A stretch of DNA of 64,000 nt from NCBI GenBank assembly GCA_949297445.1, contig CASFSS010000018.1, positions 62,001 through 126,000 on the forward strand. The letters are read 5' to 3'. The notes beneath the pieces are model-generated. The model was not told the DNA's origin and did no database searches. It was given only the letters and a program-made list of their open reading frames with translations. The translations under genes were made by a program, and so were the position numbers. The stretch comes from an uncultured bacterium. GTDB taxonomy: Bacteria; Bacillota_I; Bacilli_A; RFN20; CAG-826. Position 1 is the first letter of the stretch, and each line of letters begins with the position of its first letter. Of the stretch, positions 49,903-58,163 are shown in pieces.

Positions 49903-50351
49903 TATTTTTTCGCATTGACATGGACAATGACCACGCCTTTAACTCCTTTATAAAGTTCAATTTGAAGGCGAGTATAACCGAGTCGATCGACTGGCGTTCG
50001 ATCAATAAATTTTCTTTTATCGATTGTAATGTCATATTCGCTCTTCAATTTTTCTTCAATTTGTTTATAAGAAATTGTTCCGAACATTTTTCCGTCTTTG
50101 CCAATATTAGCGTCAAACTCAAGAACAATTTTTTCTAATTGTTTAGCCGCGTTGCGCGCTTCATCTTCCGCTTTAATCTTAGCGTTTAGTGCATCTTGAT
50201 TTTGTTTGTCTAAAACTTCCAATGAACGGTCCGTTGCTTTGACGGCAAAACCACGTGGAATTAACATATTAATGGCATAACCATCTTTCACAGATAAAAT
50301 CTGTCCTTTTTTGCCAACACCTTTAACATCTTTTAATAAAACGATTTTCAT
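49902..50351 (-). CDS. rplI: 50S ribosomal protein L9
   Basis: L9 of the large subunit, 149 residues. The start KIVLLKDVKGVGKKGQILSVKDGYAINMLIPRGFAV is the RNA-binding N domain; a long helix (about 40-75) and the C domain GKMFGTISYKQIEEKLK...DRTPVDRLGYTRLQI follow. SD GAGGT precedes ATG. Neighbours gdpP and dnaB are the common Firmicutes order. Confidence 0.97.
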   Translation of the reverse strand: MKIVLLKDVKGVGKKGQILSVKDGYAINMLIPRGFAVKATDRSLEVLDKQNQDALNAKIKAEDEARNAAKQLEKIVLEFDANIGKDGKMFGTISYKQIEEKLKSEYDITIDKRKFIDRTPVDRLGYTRLQIELYKGVKGVVIVHVNAKK

Positions 50352-50423
50352 AGTCTTACCTCATAACTGCTATTTATAATTGTTTATCAATTAAGTTATT
50401 TTAGCAATGGAATAACACAAAAC

Positions 50424-52430
50424 CTATCGCGGAGCCTTCCTTGCGTCGTTCAAATACTCCGCCAAGACTTCTAATAGGCGACTTTCGACATTTTCGATGC
50501 TTGAATTTTTAAATAAAGAAGCTGAAGCAGTAAAGTGTCCACCACCGTTCATTTTTTCAGCAAGTAACTGCACGTTGACCGTTCCATCGCTTCTACAAGA
50601 AATTCTTGTTTCCTTTTCACCAGTATTGCCGATGACAAAACAAGCGTTAACACCCTTCATTTGCATACATTGATTGGCAACTTTAGCAATCGTGGCTTGT
50701 TCAATAATATCGTCATCCTCTGCTTTGCAGTAGACAACACCGTAGTATGGTGTTTTCATCGTCGAAATTATTCTTGTAATTAACGAATATTCTTCGAATT
50801 CATCTTTTAAATAATCATCGGCTGTAGAGTTATCCGCGCCATATTCTTTTAAAATCATCGAAGCTTCAAATGTACGGATACCGCAAGATTTGGCTTTGTA
50901 ATAATTCGTATCCATGAATATGCCTGATAGCATAATTGTCGCATAAGTTGATGGAATAACGACCCGTGGGTTGCAACCAGAATAACGAATTAATTCAGCG
51001 ATTAATTCGCAAGAACTCGAGGCGCTTGGTTCAATATAAGAGAAAATTGGATTCTCGATAAACTCTTCGGCCCGGCGATGGTGATCAATTACCAACACTT
51101 TGGTTGCTTTATCTAAGAGCTTAGGAGCAAGCGTCATGCTAGGTCTATGCACATCGACGACAACTACTAACGTATTAGTTTTTAGTTTGTCTAAAGCATC
51201 GTTAGGAGAAACTGTTAGTTTAGAAATTTCTTCGCGTGAAAATGCGCTCGTCACCGCACCGCGCGTCTTTCTTTCAGTTAGTTTGGCATCATAAACAATA
51301 TAACAATCTTTTTCAAAATATTTTGCGATAGAGGCAATACCTAAACAAGCACCAAAAGCATCCATATCGGTTTGAGTATGACCCATGATAATGATATTTT
51401 TTGAATTTTTAATTAACGAAAAAATTGAGTCCGCCAAAACACGCACTTTCACCTTGTTGCGAGCTTCTTGTGCTTCGGTTTTACCACCGAAGAAAGCTAG
51501 TTCCTCACCGTATTTACTAACGACTACTTGGTCACCGCCACGGGACATGGCTATGTCGATAGCGGATGTCGCCATCTCATTTAATTTGTTGGCATCAGGG
51601 AACTCATGTGCAAAACCAATTGATAGTGTTGGCGGCGTATCTTCTTTTTCACCAATGCGATGAACCTTTTCTAAAAGCGAAAATTTATCTTGCTCCATCT
51701 TTTCTAGCGATTGATAATCGCAAATAGCAAAATAGGCATCATTACGATAACGTCTTAAAAGAACATGGTACTCTTTTGCATAATCAAATATGGCATTACG
51801 AACTTTCGATATGACATCGTTTGTGTCATCGGCCGTGCCAGAAACATCGCTATAATTATCAATCATGATAATTCCAATTACTAATGCATGGTCTTTTGCG
51901 TATTCATCAAGAGTATAAAATTCTGTAATATCTTTGAAAATATATAAGCCAGCTTCAGGCAGAAACTTTACTTCGTAGTTGCGCGAATGAACTTCAACTC
52001 GCACCACATTATCGCTGGTGGCATCTTTAAGCAAGGGTTGCCATTCCAAAATATTTGTATCAATAATATCGATTTGTCGTTCTTTGAATAATTCGCTCGT
52101 CCATAAGACAACTCCGTCGTCGTTACAAACGGCTAAACCAATCATTCCAAAGTTATATGCTTCTTGAATGTCGGTGCCAATTAAATCAGCGGCAATTAAA
52201 TCGCTGCTTCTACGAATTTTATTAAATTTAAATAGTGATATCCAAATTAATAGCAAATCAATGATAAGAAGAACACCTAAAACAATAACTAAATATAACG
52301 GAAGACTATCAAATGATTTTAAACCAAAAAAATCATAATAATAGGCAAAACAAAATAGGGTTATGGTTGCAATTTCAATGATAGCTACAATAAATGTTGT
52401 TAAGCGAAGACTCTTTAATTCTTTGTTCAT
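50424..52430 (-). CDS. gdpP: Cyclic-di-AMP phosphodiesterase GdpP
   Basis: A membrane-bound enzyme that degrades c-di-AMP. The 668 residues have two helices (about 10-33 and 41-65), a PAS-like sensor (about 80-170), a degenerate GGDEF domain (about 175-310), then the DHH/DHHA1 domain with IIIMGHTQTDMDAFGACLG, VVVDVHRP, the VIDHHRR motif and C-terminal GGGHFTASASLF. Length and layout match Bacillus GdpP. Extended -10 TGCTATAAT lies 11 nt before the ATG with no SD, so its message should have at most a few leading bases. Confidence 0.96.
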   Translation of the reverse strand: MNKELKSLRLTTFIVAIIEIATITLFCFAYYYDFFGLKSFDSLPLYLVIVLGVLLIIDLLLIWISLFKFNKIRRSSDLIAADLIGTDIQEAYNFGMIGLAVCNDDGVVLWTSELFKERQIDIIDTNILEWQPLLKDATSDNVVRVEVHSRNYEVKFLPEAGLYIFKDITEFYTLDEYAKDHALVIGIIMIDNYSDVSGTADDTNDVISKVRNAIFDYAKEYHVLLRRYRNDAYFAICDYQSLEKMEQDKFSLLEKVHRIGEKEDTPPTLSIGFAHEFPDANKLNEMATSAIDIAMSRGGDQVVVSKYGEELAFFGGKTEAQEARNKVKVRVLADSIFSLIKNSKNIIIMGHTQTDMDAFGACLGIASIAKYFEKDCYIVYDAKLTERKTRGAVTSAFSREEISKLTVSPNDALDKLKTNTLVVVVDVHRPSMTLAPKLLDKATKVLVIDHHRRAEEFIENPIFSYIEPSASSSCELIAELIRYSGCNPRVVIPSTYATIMLSGIFMDTNYYKAKSCGIRTFEASMILKEYGADNSTADDYLKDEFEEYSLITRIISTMKTPYYGVVYCKAEDDDIIEQATIAKVANQCMQMKGVNACFVIGNTGEKETRISCRSDGTVNVQLLAEKMNGGGHFTASASLFKNSSIENVESRLLEVLAEYLNDARKAPR

Positions 52431-52441
52431 AAATCAATGTA

Positions 52442-52450
52442 ATTATAGCA
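52442..52450 (-). promoter_or_regulatory. Extended -10 promoter of gdpP
   Basis: TGCTATAAT on the minus strand (TATAAT at 52442-52447). TTGTAT lies 16 nt upstream as a fair -35. The box ends 11 nt before ATG 52430. Confidence 0.6.
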
Positions 52451-52551
52451 ACATTCTAAACATATACAAAGTTGAAATAAATAAAATCGCAAAACGATTT
52501 AATTTATATTTTATCATTTTTAACCGATAGGAAAAACCGATAAAAATAAAA

Positions 52552-52567
52552 AGCCCCATAAGGGGCT
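52552..52567 (-). terminator. Intrinsic terminator of the rpsF-ssb-rpsR operon
   Basis: AGCCCC-TTAT-GGGGCT followed by TTTTATTTTT on the minus strand, 20 nt after the rpsR stop. The strongest terminator in the window. Confidence 0.9.
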
Positions 52568-52587
52568 CCCATCTTCTTTTTTTTCGT

Positions 52588-52815
52588 TTAGTCTTGCACG
52601 TAAGGTAACAAAGCCATATAACGAGCGTTTTTAATAGCTTTGGCTAATTCACGTTGATATTTCGCGGATGTTCCTGTCGAATGACGAGGAGCAATCTTAC
52701 CAGCTGGTGTGATAAAGCGCTTTAATAATTCAACATCCTTATAATCAATGTGAGTTATTTTGTTTTTTGTAAAATAACAAGCTTTACGATGCGGACGCAT
52801 TTTCTTGAATTTCAT
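52588..52815 (-). CDS. rpsR: 30S ribosomal protein S18
   Basis: A 75-residue small-subunit protein. It has the typical [26 protein letters not shown] and [45 protein letters not shown]. Last gene of rpsF-ssb-rpsR. S18 is the classical substrate of RimI, which in this genome appears fused to TsaB. Confidence 0.97.
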   Translation of the reverse strand: MKFKKMRPHRKACYFTKNKITHIDYKDVELLKRFITPAGKIAPRHSTGTSAKYQRELAKAIKNARYMALLPYVQD

Positions 52816-52828
52816 TTAATGTACCTCT

Positions 52829-53257
52829 CTAAAATGGCAAATCGTCATCAGTAACATCAATCGATTCTAAATTTTTAGAATCATCGACAGGTGTTTCATC
52901 GACAATATAGCCTTGATCTTCTGGGCGATCACTTTTTGGTTCTAAGAATGTAACTGAATCAGCAATTACTTCAATAACAGAGCCTTTTGAGCCATCGCGT
53001 CTTTCAAAATTTCTTTGTCTAATTCTTCCATCGACTGCCACCAAAGAACCTTTACGGCAATATTTGGCAACATTTTCTGCTTGATTATTCCAAACAGTAA
53101 CACCGATGAAAGTGGTCGTTTTTTGGCCATCTGGACCTTTGAAACGATCATCAATTGCGATTGTGAATGAGGAGACCGGAACATCGCTACCTGTACGACG
53201 CAATTCGGGGTCGCGTGTAAGACGTCCTGCCAAAACAATTCGATTAAGCATTTTCAT
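52829..53257 (-). CDS. ssb: Single-stranded DNA-binding protein
   Basis: Binds ssDNA in replication and repair. The 142-residue protein has the OB fold (MLNRIVLAGRLTRDPELR...GVTVWNNQAENVAKYCRKGSLV, about 3-110) and the acidic C-terminal tip DDDLPF that recruits partners. It lies between rpsF and rpsR, the standard Firmicutes order. Confidence 0.97.
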   Translation of the reverse strand: MKMLNRIVLAGRLTRDPELRRTGSDVPVSSFTIAIDDRFKGPDGQKTTTFIGVTVWNNQAENVAKYCRKGSLVAVDGRIRQRNFERRDGSKGSVIEVIADSVTFLEPKSDRPEDQGYIVDETPVDDSKNLESIDVTDDDLPF

Positions 53258-53265
53258 TGTCCTCC

Positions 53266-53550
53266 TTACTTAATTGTTGTTATCAAATGACGAACAACAT
53301 TGCGGTCAATTTTCGCCAAGCGCGTAAATTCTTTAAGCGCTTCATTATCCGCTTCAACTTCAATGACCACGTAATAACCCTTGGTCATAAAATCAATTGG
53401 ATAAGCGAAATCGCGTAAGCCCCATTCTTTTACTTCTTGGACTTTCGCACCTTTACCCTGAAGAATGCCATGTAACTTTTCGATTTCTGCCTTGCGGCCT
53501 TCTTCGTCCATGTCAGCTTTCAAGATGTACATGATTTCGTACTTTTTCAT
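53266..53550 (-). CDS. rpsF: 30S ribosomal protein S6
   Basis: A 94-residue protein with YEIMYILKADMDEEGRKAEIEKL and GLRDFAYPIDFMTKGYYVVIEVEA, matching S6 that pairs with S18. GGGAGGT SD. First gene of the operon; a good sigma-A promoter and a leader hairpin precede it. Confidence 0.97.
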   Translation of the reverse strand: MKKYEIMYILKADMDEEGRKAEIEKLHGILQGKGAKVQEVKEWGLRDFAYPIDFMTKGYYVVIEVEADNEALKEFTRLAKIDRNVVRHLITTIK

Positions 53551-53576
53551 GATTTCTACCTCCCTTTGGACATCTG

Positions 53577-53598
53577 GCTATTCTGTAAAGCGAATAGC
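53577..53598 (-). promoter_or_regulatory. Leader hairpin of rpsF (possible S6:S18 autoregulatory site)
   Basis: GCTATTC-(8 nt)-GAATAGC forms a seven-pair stem about 12 nt before the SD of rpsF. In many bacteria the S6:S18 complex binds an rpsF leader RNA to repress its own synthesis; this stem is a candidate, but I did not match the known consensus. Confidence 0.4.
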
Positions 53599-53622
53599 AG
53601 AGAGTTTGCTTGCGCGCTCAAT

Positions 53623-53651
53623 ATTGTAATAGTTATTTATTAACTTGTCAA
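53623..53651 (-). promoter_or_regulatory. Sigma-A promoter of rpsF-ssb-rpsR
   Basis: Perfect TTGACA (53646-53651), 17-nt spacer, TACAAT (53623-53628). Predicted start about 65 nt before the rpsF ATG. Confidence 0.85.
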
Positions 53652-53654
53652 AAA

Positions 53655-53721
53655 TAAATGCGCGCATTTAATATCAACAGCGCCTCCTTTCACTTAAAAA
53701 TAGTGATGGAAAGCGCTGTTG
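53655..53721 (-). terminator. Hairpins at the lysS 3' end
   Basis: CAACAGCGC (minus strand, 53721-53713) pairs with GCGCTGTTG (53683-53675) around an inner stem (TCACT/AGTGA). A second palindrome TAAATGCG/CGCATTTA (53655-53670) is followed by TTTTT. The second, with its T-run, merges into the -35 box of rpsF, so lysS termination and rpsF initiation abut. Confidence 0.6.
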
Positions 53722-53743
53722 TGTCGTTTAAATTTCTTAAAAA

Positions 53744-55234
53744 TTAATCGTTTTCGTCACGCATGCAAGGGAATAAAATAACTTCGCGGATTGATTGCTG
53801 ATTTGTCATTAACATTACCATGCGGTCAATTCCGATGCCAATACCGCCGGCTGGAGGCATGCCGTATTCTAATGCATTTAAAAAATCGCGATCTAAGTCG
53901 TTCGCTTCTTCATCGCCACGATTTTTAGCTTCTAATTGTTTAATGAAACGCTCTCTTTGGTCGAGCGGGTCATTCAATTCACTATATGCATTGGCAAATT
54001 CAGTCGCATTTATAAATAATTCAAAGCGCTCCGTAAAGCGTGGATCAATTGATTTTTTGGCCAACGGGGTCACTTCGATTGGATATGTATGAACAAAGGT
54101 TGGTTGAATCAATTTCTGTTCGCATTTTTCTTCGAAAAACGCGTTAATAATATATCCTACGCTGTTCCAATGTTTTTCTAGAGGAACATTGTGTTCTTTG
54201 GCAAGTTGAACAGCTTCTTCTAAAGACATTTCTTTTGAAAAATCAACGCCGGTTTCTTCTTTAATAAGTTCAACCATAGAAACCCATCTAAATGGTTTTG
54301 AAAAATCAATTTGTTTGTCGCCATAAGGAACAATTTCATCACCAACAATTTCTCGCGCAACCGTTTTAAAAAGTTCCTCGCATAAACTGGCCATATCACG
54401 GAGGTCGGCATAGGCTTGATACGCTTCGACGGTTGTAAACTCGGGATTATGTTTTGTATCCATACCTTCGTTTCTAAATAAGCGACCAATTTCGTATACT
54501 CTTTCTAAACCGCCAACGAGCAATTTTTTAAGTGGCAGCTCAGTGGCAATACGTAAATAAAAATCTTTATCTAAAGTATTATGGTGAGTAATAAATGGAC
54601 GAGCGGATGCACCACCAGCGATTGGCGATAAAACGCTTGTTTCAACTTCGATGAAGCCTCTATTATCAAGAAATCGCTGCAAAACCCTAATAATTTTAGT
54701 TCTTTTGATTGCTACATCTTTAGCAAAGTCATTCATTATTAAATCGACATATCGATGGCGATAACGTTCCTCGACATCAACTAATCCATGAAATTTTTCA
54801 GGGAGTGGTTTCAACGCTTTTGTTAAGTGGGTGAACTTACGAACTTTGACGGTGAGTTCGCCTGTTTTGGTTCGCATTAAATTGCCTTCTAAACCAACTA
54901 TATCTCCTATATCTGACAATTTAAAAATGGTGTAAGCTTCCTCACCAATTATATCTAATGCGACATAGCCTTGCATTTTGCCGGAGCGATCTTTGATAGT
55001 TAAAAAAGAAGCTTTGCCCATTTTGCGTAATGAAATAATACGGCCAGCAATTGTAGCAACTATATTTTGCTTTTCTAACTGCTCATCGCTCAATGCATCA
55101 CATTTTTCGTGCAATGAACTGGCGGAATCTGTCACTATAAATTTTTGGCCAAACGGATTTACTCCTAATTCCTTATATTTGTTTAATTTATCTCGTCTTG
55201 CTCTCTCTTGATCGGTAAGTTTTAATTCTTCCAT
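53744..55234 (-). CDS. lysS: Lysyl-tRNA synthetase (class II)
   Basis: Charges tRNA-Lys. The 496 residues have an N-terminal OB domain (about 60-150; AGRIISLRKMGKASFLTIKDRSGKMQGYV) and a class II core with motif 2 YEIGRLFRNEGMDTKHNPEFT and motif 3 PAGGIGIGIDRMVML. Length and motifs are normal. SD GAGGTC. The extended -10 TGTTATAAT gives a leader of about 15 nt; there is no room for a T-box. Confidence 0.97.
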   Translation of the reverse strand: MEELKLTDQERARRDKLNKYKELGVNPFGQKFIVTDSASSLHEKCDALSDEQLEKQNIVATIAGRIISLRKMGKASFLTIKDRSGKMQGYVALDIIGEEAYTIFKLSDIGDIVGLEGNLMRTKTGELTVKVRKFTHLTKALKPLPEKFHGLVDVEERYRHRYVDLIMNDFAKDVAIKRTKIIRVLQRFLDNRGFIEVETSVLSPIAGGASARPFITHHNTLDKDFYLRIATELPLKKLLVGGLERVYEIGRLFRNEGMDTKHNPEFTTVEAYQAYADLRDMASLCEELFKTVAREIVGDEIVPYGDKQIDFSKPFRWVSMVELIKEETGVDFSKEMSLEEAVQLAKEHNVPLEKHWNSVGYIINAFFEEKCEQKLIQPTFVHTYPIEVTPLAKKSIDPRFTERFELFINATEFANAYSELNDPLDQRERFIKQLEAKNRGDEEANDLDRDFLNALEYGMPPAGGIGIGIDRMVMLMTNQQSIREVILFPCMRDEND

Positions 55235-55251
55235 AGTTTTGACCTCGATTA

Positions 55252-55260
55252 ATTATAACA
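55252..55260 (-). promoter_or_regulatory. Extended -10 promoter of lysS
   Basis: TGTTATAAT on the minus strand (TATAAT 55252-55257), about 18 nt upstream of the ATG. An SD lies between. Confidence 0.55.
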
Positions 55261-55328
55261 TCATGGAAAAAATCTAAAAGCACATTAAAATAAAAAACAT
55301 TTCTACTTCTTATATTGATTTTATCTAT

Positions 55329-55334
55329 TATAAT
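55329..55334 (+). promoter_or_regulatory. -10 box of the zinc-ribbon/patatin operon
   Basis: TATAAT, 24 nt before ATG 55359, with an AGGGAG SD between. This plus-strand operon is thus SD-led, unlike most single plus-strand genes here. Confidence 0.5.
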
Positions 55335-55358
55335 AAAATAGATTAGGGAGATACTTCT

Positions 55359-56093
55359 ATGTATTGTAAGAATTGTGGTTTTATAACGCGAGGCCACGAA
55401 ACCTCCTGTCCTTATTGTGGCACAAAATACGAAAAAGAAAAATTTTATGACCGGCGTTTTATTTTTTGCAATTGGTTTGAAACATCAATTCGCACATTAG
55501 TCAATATTGCTGCAACCAATCTATTTTTGCTGCTCGTAATATTAGATTTAATTTTATTTTTTGTACCGAGCGTTAAAGCTAATTATAATTTGTCATTTTA
55601 CGGATTTGTTATTATCTATGGATTAGTTTTTATCGTTAATGACTTAATATTCGCGAAAGACTACCACCGCAATTTCTATTTTTTGAAGGTTTATGGCTAT
55701 GTAATCATCGCTTCAATAATTATGATGCTATCTTTCCCAAGCTGGGACGCTACTATTAAACCCGCTTTTGACATTTTCGCCTTAACAGGCACGAGTTCGT
55801 TTAGCATCTCATTTGGATATGTATATCCGTGTCTAATTATTGGTCTTATTTTAGTTGGTACAATCCGCTTTATAGCGTATCGAAACTTAAATATCTTTTC
55901 ATCATTTTTCTATGTATTAATTTTGTTATGTTCATCATTAATTATCTTCATAATGTCTTTCTTTAACGTGCTTGGATTTAGTGATATCCAAAGGATACTA
56001 ATTTATATTTCGTTTGGTCTAACCGTTATTGTTTTATTAAATTGTGCAATCTTTTTTACTTTAAAATTTCGAACTCGCGAGGTTGAAAAATAG
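55359..56093 (+). CDS. Zinc-ribbon multi-pass membrane protein
   Basis: A 244-residue protein. It opens with a zinc-ribbon of two CxxC pairs (MYCKNCGFITRGHETSCPYCGTKYE) followed by about six hydrophobic helices from residue 47 onward. No catalytic motif is visible. It is the first gene of a three-gene operon with two patatin-like proteins; its stop overlaps the first patatin start (TAGTGAG region, GTG start). It may anchor or regulate the patatins at the membrane. Confidence 0.75.
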   Translation: MYCKNCGFITRGHETSCPYCGTKYEKEKFYDRRFIFCNWFETSIRTLVNIAATNLFLLLVILDLILFFVPSVKANYNLSFYGFVIIYGLVFIVNDLIFAKDYHRNFYFLKVYGYVIIASIIMMLSFPSWDATIKPAFDIFALTGTSSFSISFGYVYPCLIIGLILVGTIRFIAYRNLNIFSSFFYVLILLCSSLIIFIMSFFNVLGFSDIQRILIYISFGLTVIVLLNCAIFFTLKFRTREVEK

Positions 56094-56944
56094 TGAGAAT
56101 AGGGCTTTGCATATCAGGTGGTTTCGCTAGAGGTTCGGCGCAAGCTGGTTTTTTAAAAGCGATGTTTGAAGTCATCAAGCGTGAAGATATAGCCTTAATA
56201 ACTTCTTCTTCCATTGGAGCAATCAACGCTATTTGTATTTCGAATAACACGATGGACTATTTGGAATTTTTATGGAAAACAATTGATGTCTTTGACATGA
56301 AAAATTTAAAGATTAATTTGGGAAATAAAGTTGTTGATAGACTATTAGAGGATATCGTTACTCTTGATCGAAAGTTAGAAATACCTACTTATATGACCGG
56401 CACTTGTTTAAATAATCTTTCAACGCACTACTTTTATTGTGATGAACATAGCAATAACGAAGAGATTCATAAAATATTAAATGTCACCTTAACATTCCCC
56501 TTTGTAAATGGTTTGTTTAGGAAGTCATTTGGCCGCTTTTATATCGACGGAGGAGGCACAGATAATATACCTGTCTATCCATTTTATTATCGTAATGACG
56601 TCGACATGATTATAATCCTTCATTGTTATCCGCATTATTTGCCTCCTAAAAAGGCGATTGAGAGTGGCATTCCGATTGTCGATGTTGATGTAACAGCGCT
56701 AGTCGGCAATACTTTATCAACTTATTCTTTTTCACAAAAAAATCTACGCGCTCTTTATGATTCTGGCTACGAATATGGAAAAATTTTTGCAAAGGATGTT
56801 TTAGAAGGATTAACAAAAGAAAATACCAAAGAAAGATTTCAAGCTTTTATAAGAAAATATGCACCAATCAGAAACAAAAATAAAATTAATCTTAGTGCGG
56901 CTGTTTTCTTTAATAAATTACAATTTTCGAGGTATTTAAAATGA
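56093..56944 (+). CDS. Patatin-like phospholipase (variant nucleophile elbow)
   Basis: A 283-residue patatin-fold acyl hydrolase. It starts LCISGGFARGSAQAGFLKAMFE, where the G-G-F-A-R-G oxyanion loop is as expected. The nucleophile motif is S-S-S-I-G at 38-42 instead of G-x-S-x-G, with Ser40 the likely nucleophile. The dyad partner is Asp152 in IDGGGTDNIPV. The start is GTG 56093. It is followed without gap by a second patatin (4 nt overlap, ATGA). Substrates may be membrane phospholipids. Confidence 0.85.
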   Translation: MRIGLCISGGFARGSAQAGFLKAMFEVIKREDIALITSSSIGAINAICISNNTMDYLEFLWKTIDVFDMKNLKINLGNKVVDRLLEDIVTLDRKLEIPTYMTGTCLNNLSTHYFYCDEHSNNEEIHKILNVTLTFPFVNGLFRKSFGRFYIDGGGTDNIPVYPFYYRNDVDMIIILHCYPHYLPPKKAIESGIPIVDVDVTALVGNTLSTYSFSQKNLRALYDSGYEYGKIFAKDVLEGLTKENTKERFQAFIRKYAPIRNKNKINLSAAVFFNKLQFSRYLK

Positions 56945-58143
56945 AAAAAATCGGCCTTGCTCTTGCCGGTGGAGGCGCACTTGGCGCTTACGAAGTTGGC
57001 GCACACAAATTTTTAGAAGAACAAGGATATAAATTTGACATTATCACCGGAACATCTATTGGGGCATTGAACGGCGCGTTTATTACAACTGGCAACATTC
57101 AAAAAATGCGCGATCTTTGGTCTGACATAACTCCAGATAAAATAATGGTAGATGGAATCAACCTTAAATACGATATCAAATATAATTTCAATGAGCCTGA
57201 TTTAGGCCCATTTTTAAAGCGTTATTTAACAAATAAAGGTGCTGATATAACTCCCTTTAAAAAGTTAATAAAAAAATACGTGGATCCGTCCGCCATCAAA
57301 AAAAGCAAAAGAAAACTAGGAATCATTACAACAACATTCCCTGCTCTAAAAGAAGTAAAATTGGCCGTCAACGAGCTACCAGAGAATAAAATCATTCCTT
57401 TTTTGCATGCTAGTAGTGCTTGTTTTCCATTTTTCCCTATTGAGGAAATTGATGGCGTTAAATATGTCGATGGCTTTTATCGAAACAACCTTCCAATTGA
57501 TTATTGTTTTGAACTTGGAGCCGACGAAGTTGTTGCTATTGATTTAAAACTATTTGGCAGCAAGGCACAAAATTTTTATTTAACGCAGATGTCTAATGTT
57601 ACCTATATTTCGCCAAATGTTTCGCTTGGCTCGATGCTTGATTTCACTCAAGAAACAATTCAAAAAAACATAAAGCGTGGGTATCATGATGCCATGAAAA
57701 AGTTCAATAAGGCGCGAGGCTATGTTTACACATTCTATGATGACCCGAAGTTTGATTTACTGGCTAAACGCTTCTTCGACATATTAATAAAACATGAATA
57801 CGACGGAACAATTAGAGCAAGAAAATTTTTATATGAACAATCTCTTGAAGAAAATACACCGTTTAATAAGAGCGATTCTTTATTAATTATTGCCTTAGAA
57901 CATTTAGCGTGGAAATATGAAATTCCCGATGAAGAAATATACGATGTCGTAGACTTTTATAAATTAATTTTACAGGCTTCCGATAAGAAACAATTATCGC
58001 TTCGCCGCTTTATAACAAGGGCTCGCAATTATGTCAGCGAAGCCATTAATGAAGAAAAAATTAATATAAACGAAAAAGGTTCATTAAATCAGGATGATAA
58101 TTTGTTAATATATCTTGAATACGCGTTTAAAAGAGTTAAATAA
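56941..58143 (+). CDS. Patatin-like phospholipase
   Basis: A 400-residue patatin protein. It has LALAGGGALGAYEVGAHKFLEE, the canonical elbow GTSIG (Ser39) and Asp177 in YVDGFYRNNLPID. A C-terminal extension of about 160 residues after the core is charged and helical, perhaps an interaction domain. It is coupled to the first patatin. Cytoplasmic, with no signal peptide. The pair may work as a heterodimer, or the first may have shifted specificity. Confidence 0.9.
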   Translation: MKKIGLALAGGGALGAYEVGAHKFLEEQGYKFDIITGTSIGALNGAFITTGNIQKMRDLWSDITPDKIMVDGINLKYDIKYNFNEPDLGPFLKRYLTNKGADITPFKKLIKKYVDPSAIKKSKRKLGIITTTFPALKEVKLAVNELPENKIIPFLHASSACFPFFPIEEIDGVKYVDGFYRNNLPIDYCFELGADEVVAIDLKLFGSKAQNFYLTQMSNVTYISPNVSLGSMLDFTQETIQKNIKRGYHDAMKKFNKARGYVYTFYDDPKFDLLAKRFFDILIKHEYDGTIRARKFLYEQSLEENTPFNKSDSLLIIALEHLAWKYEIPDEEIYDVVDFYKLILQASDKKQLSLRRFITRARNYVSEAINEEKININEKGSLNQDDNLLIYLEYAFKRVK

Positions 58144-58163
58144 AACCGCAAAACACATTTAAA

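Noticed and set aside
53655-53721. T-box riboswitch for lysS
   Set aside because: The stem lies at the 3' end of lysS, not in its leader. The lysS leader is only about 15 nt, and no T-box sequence is seen.
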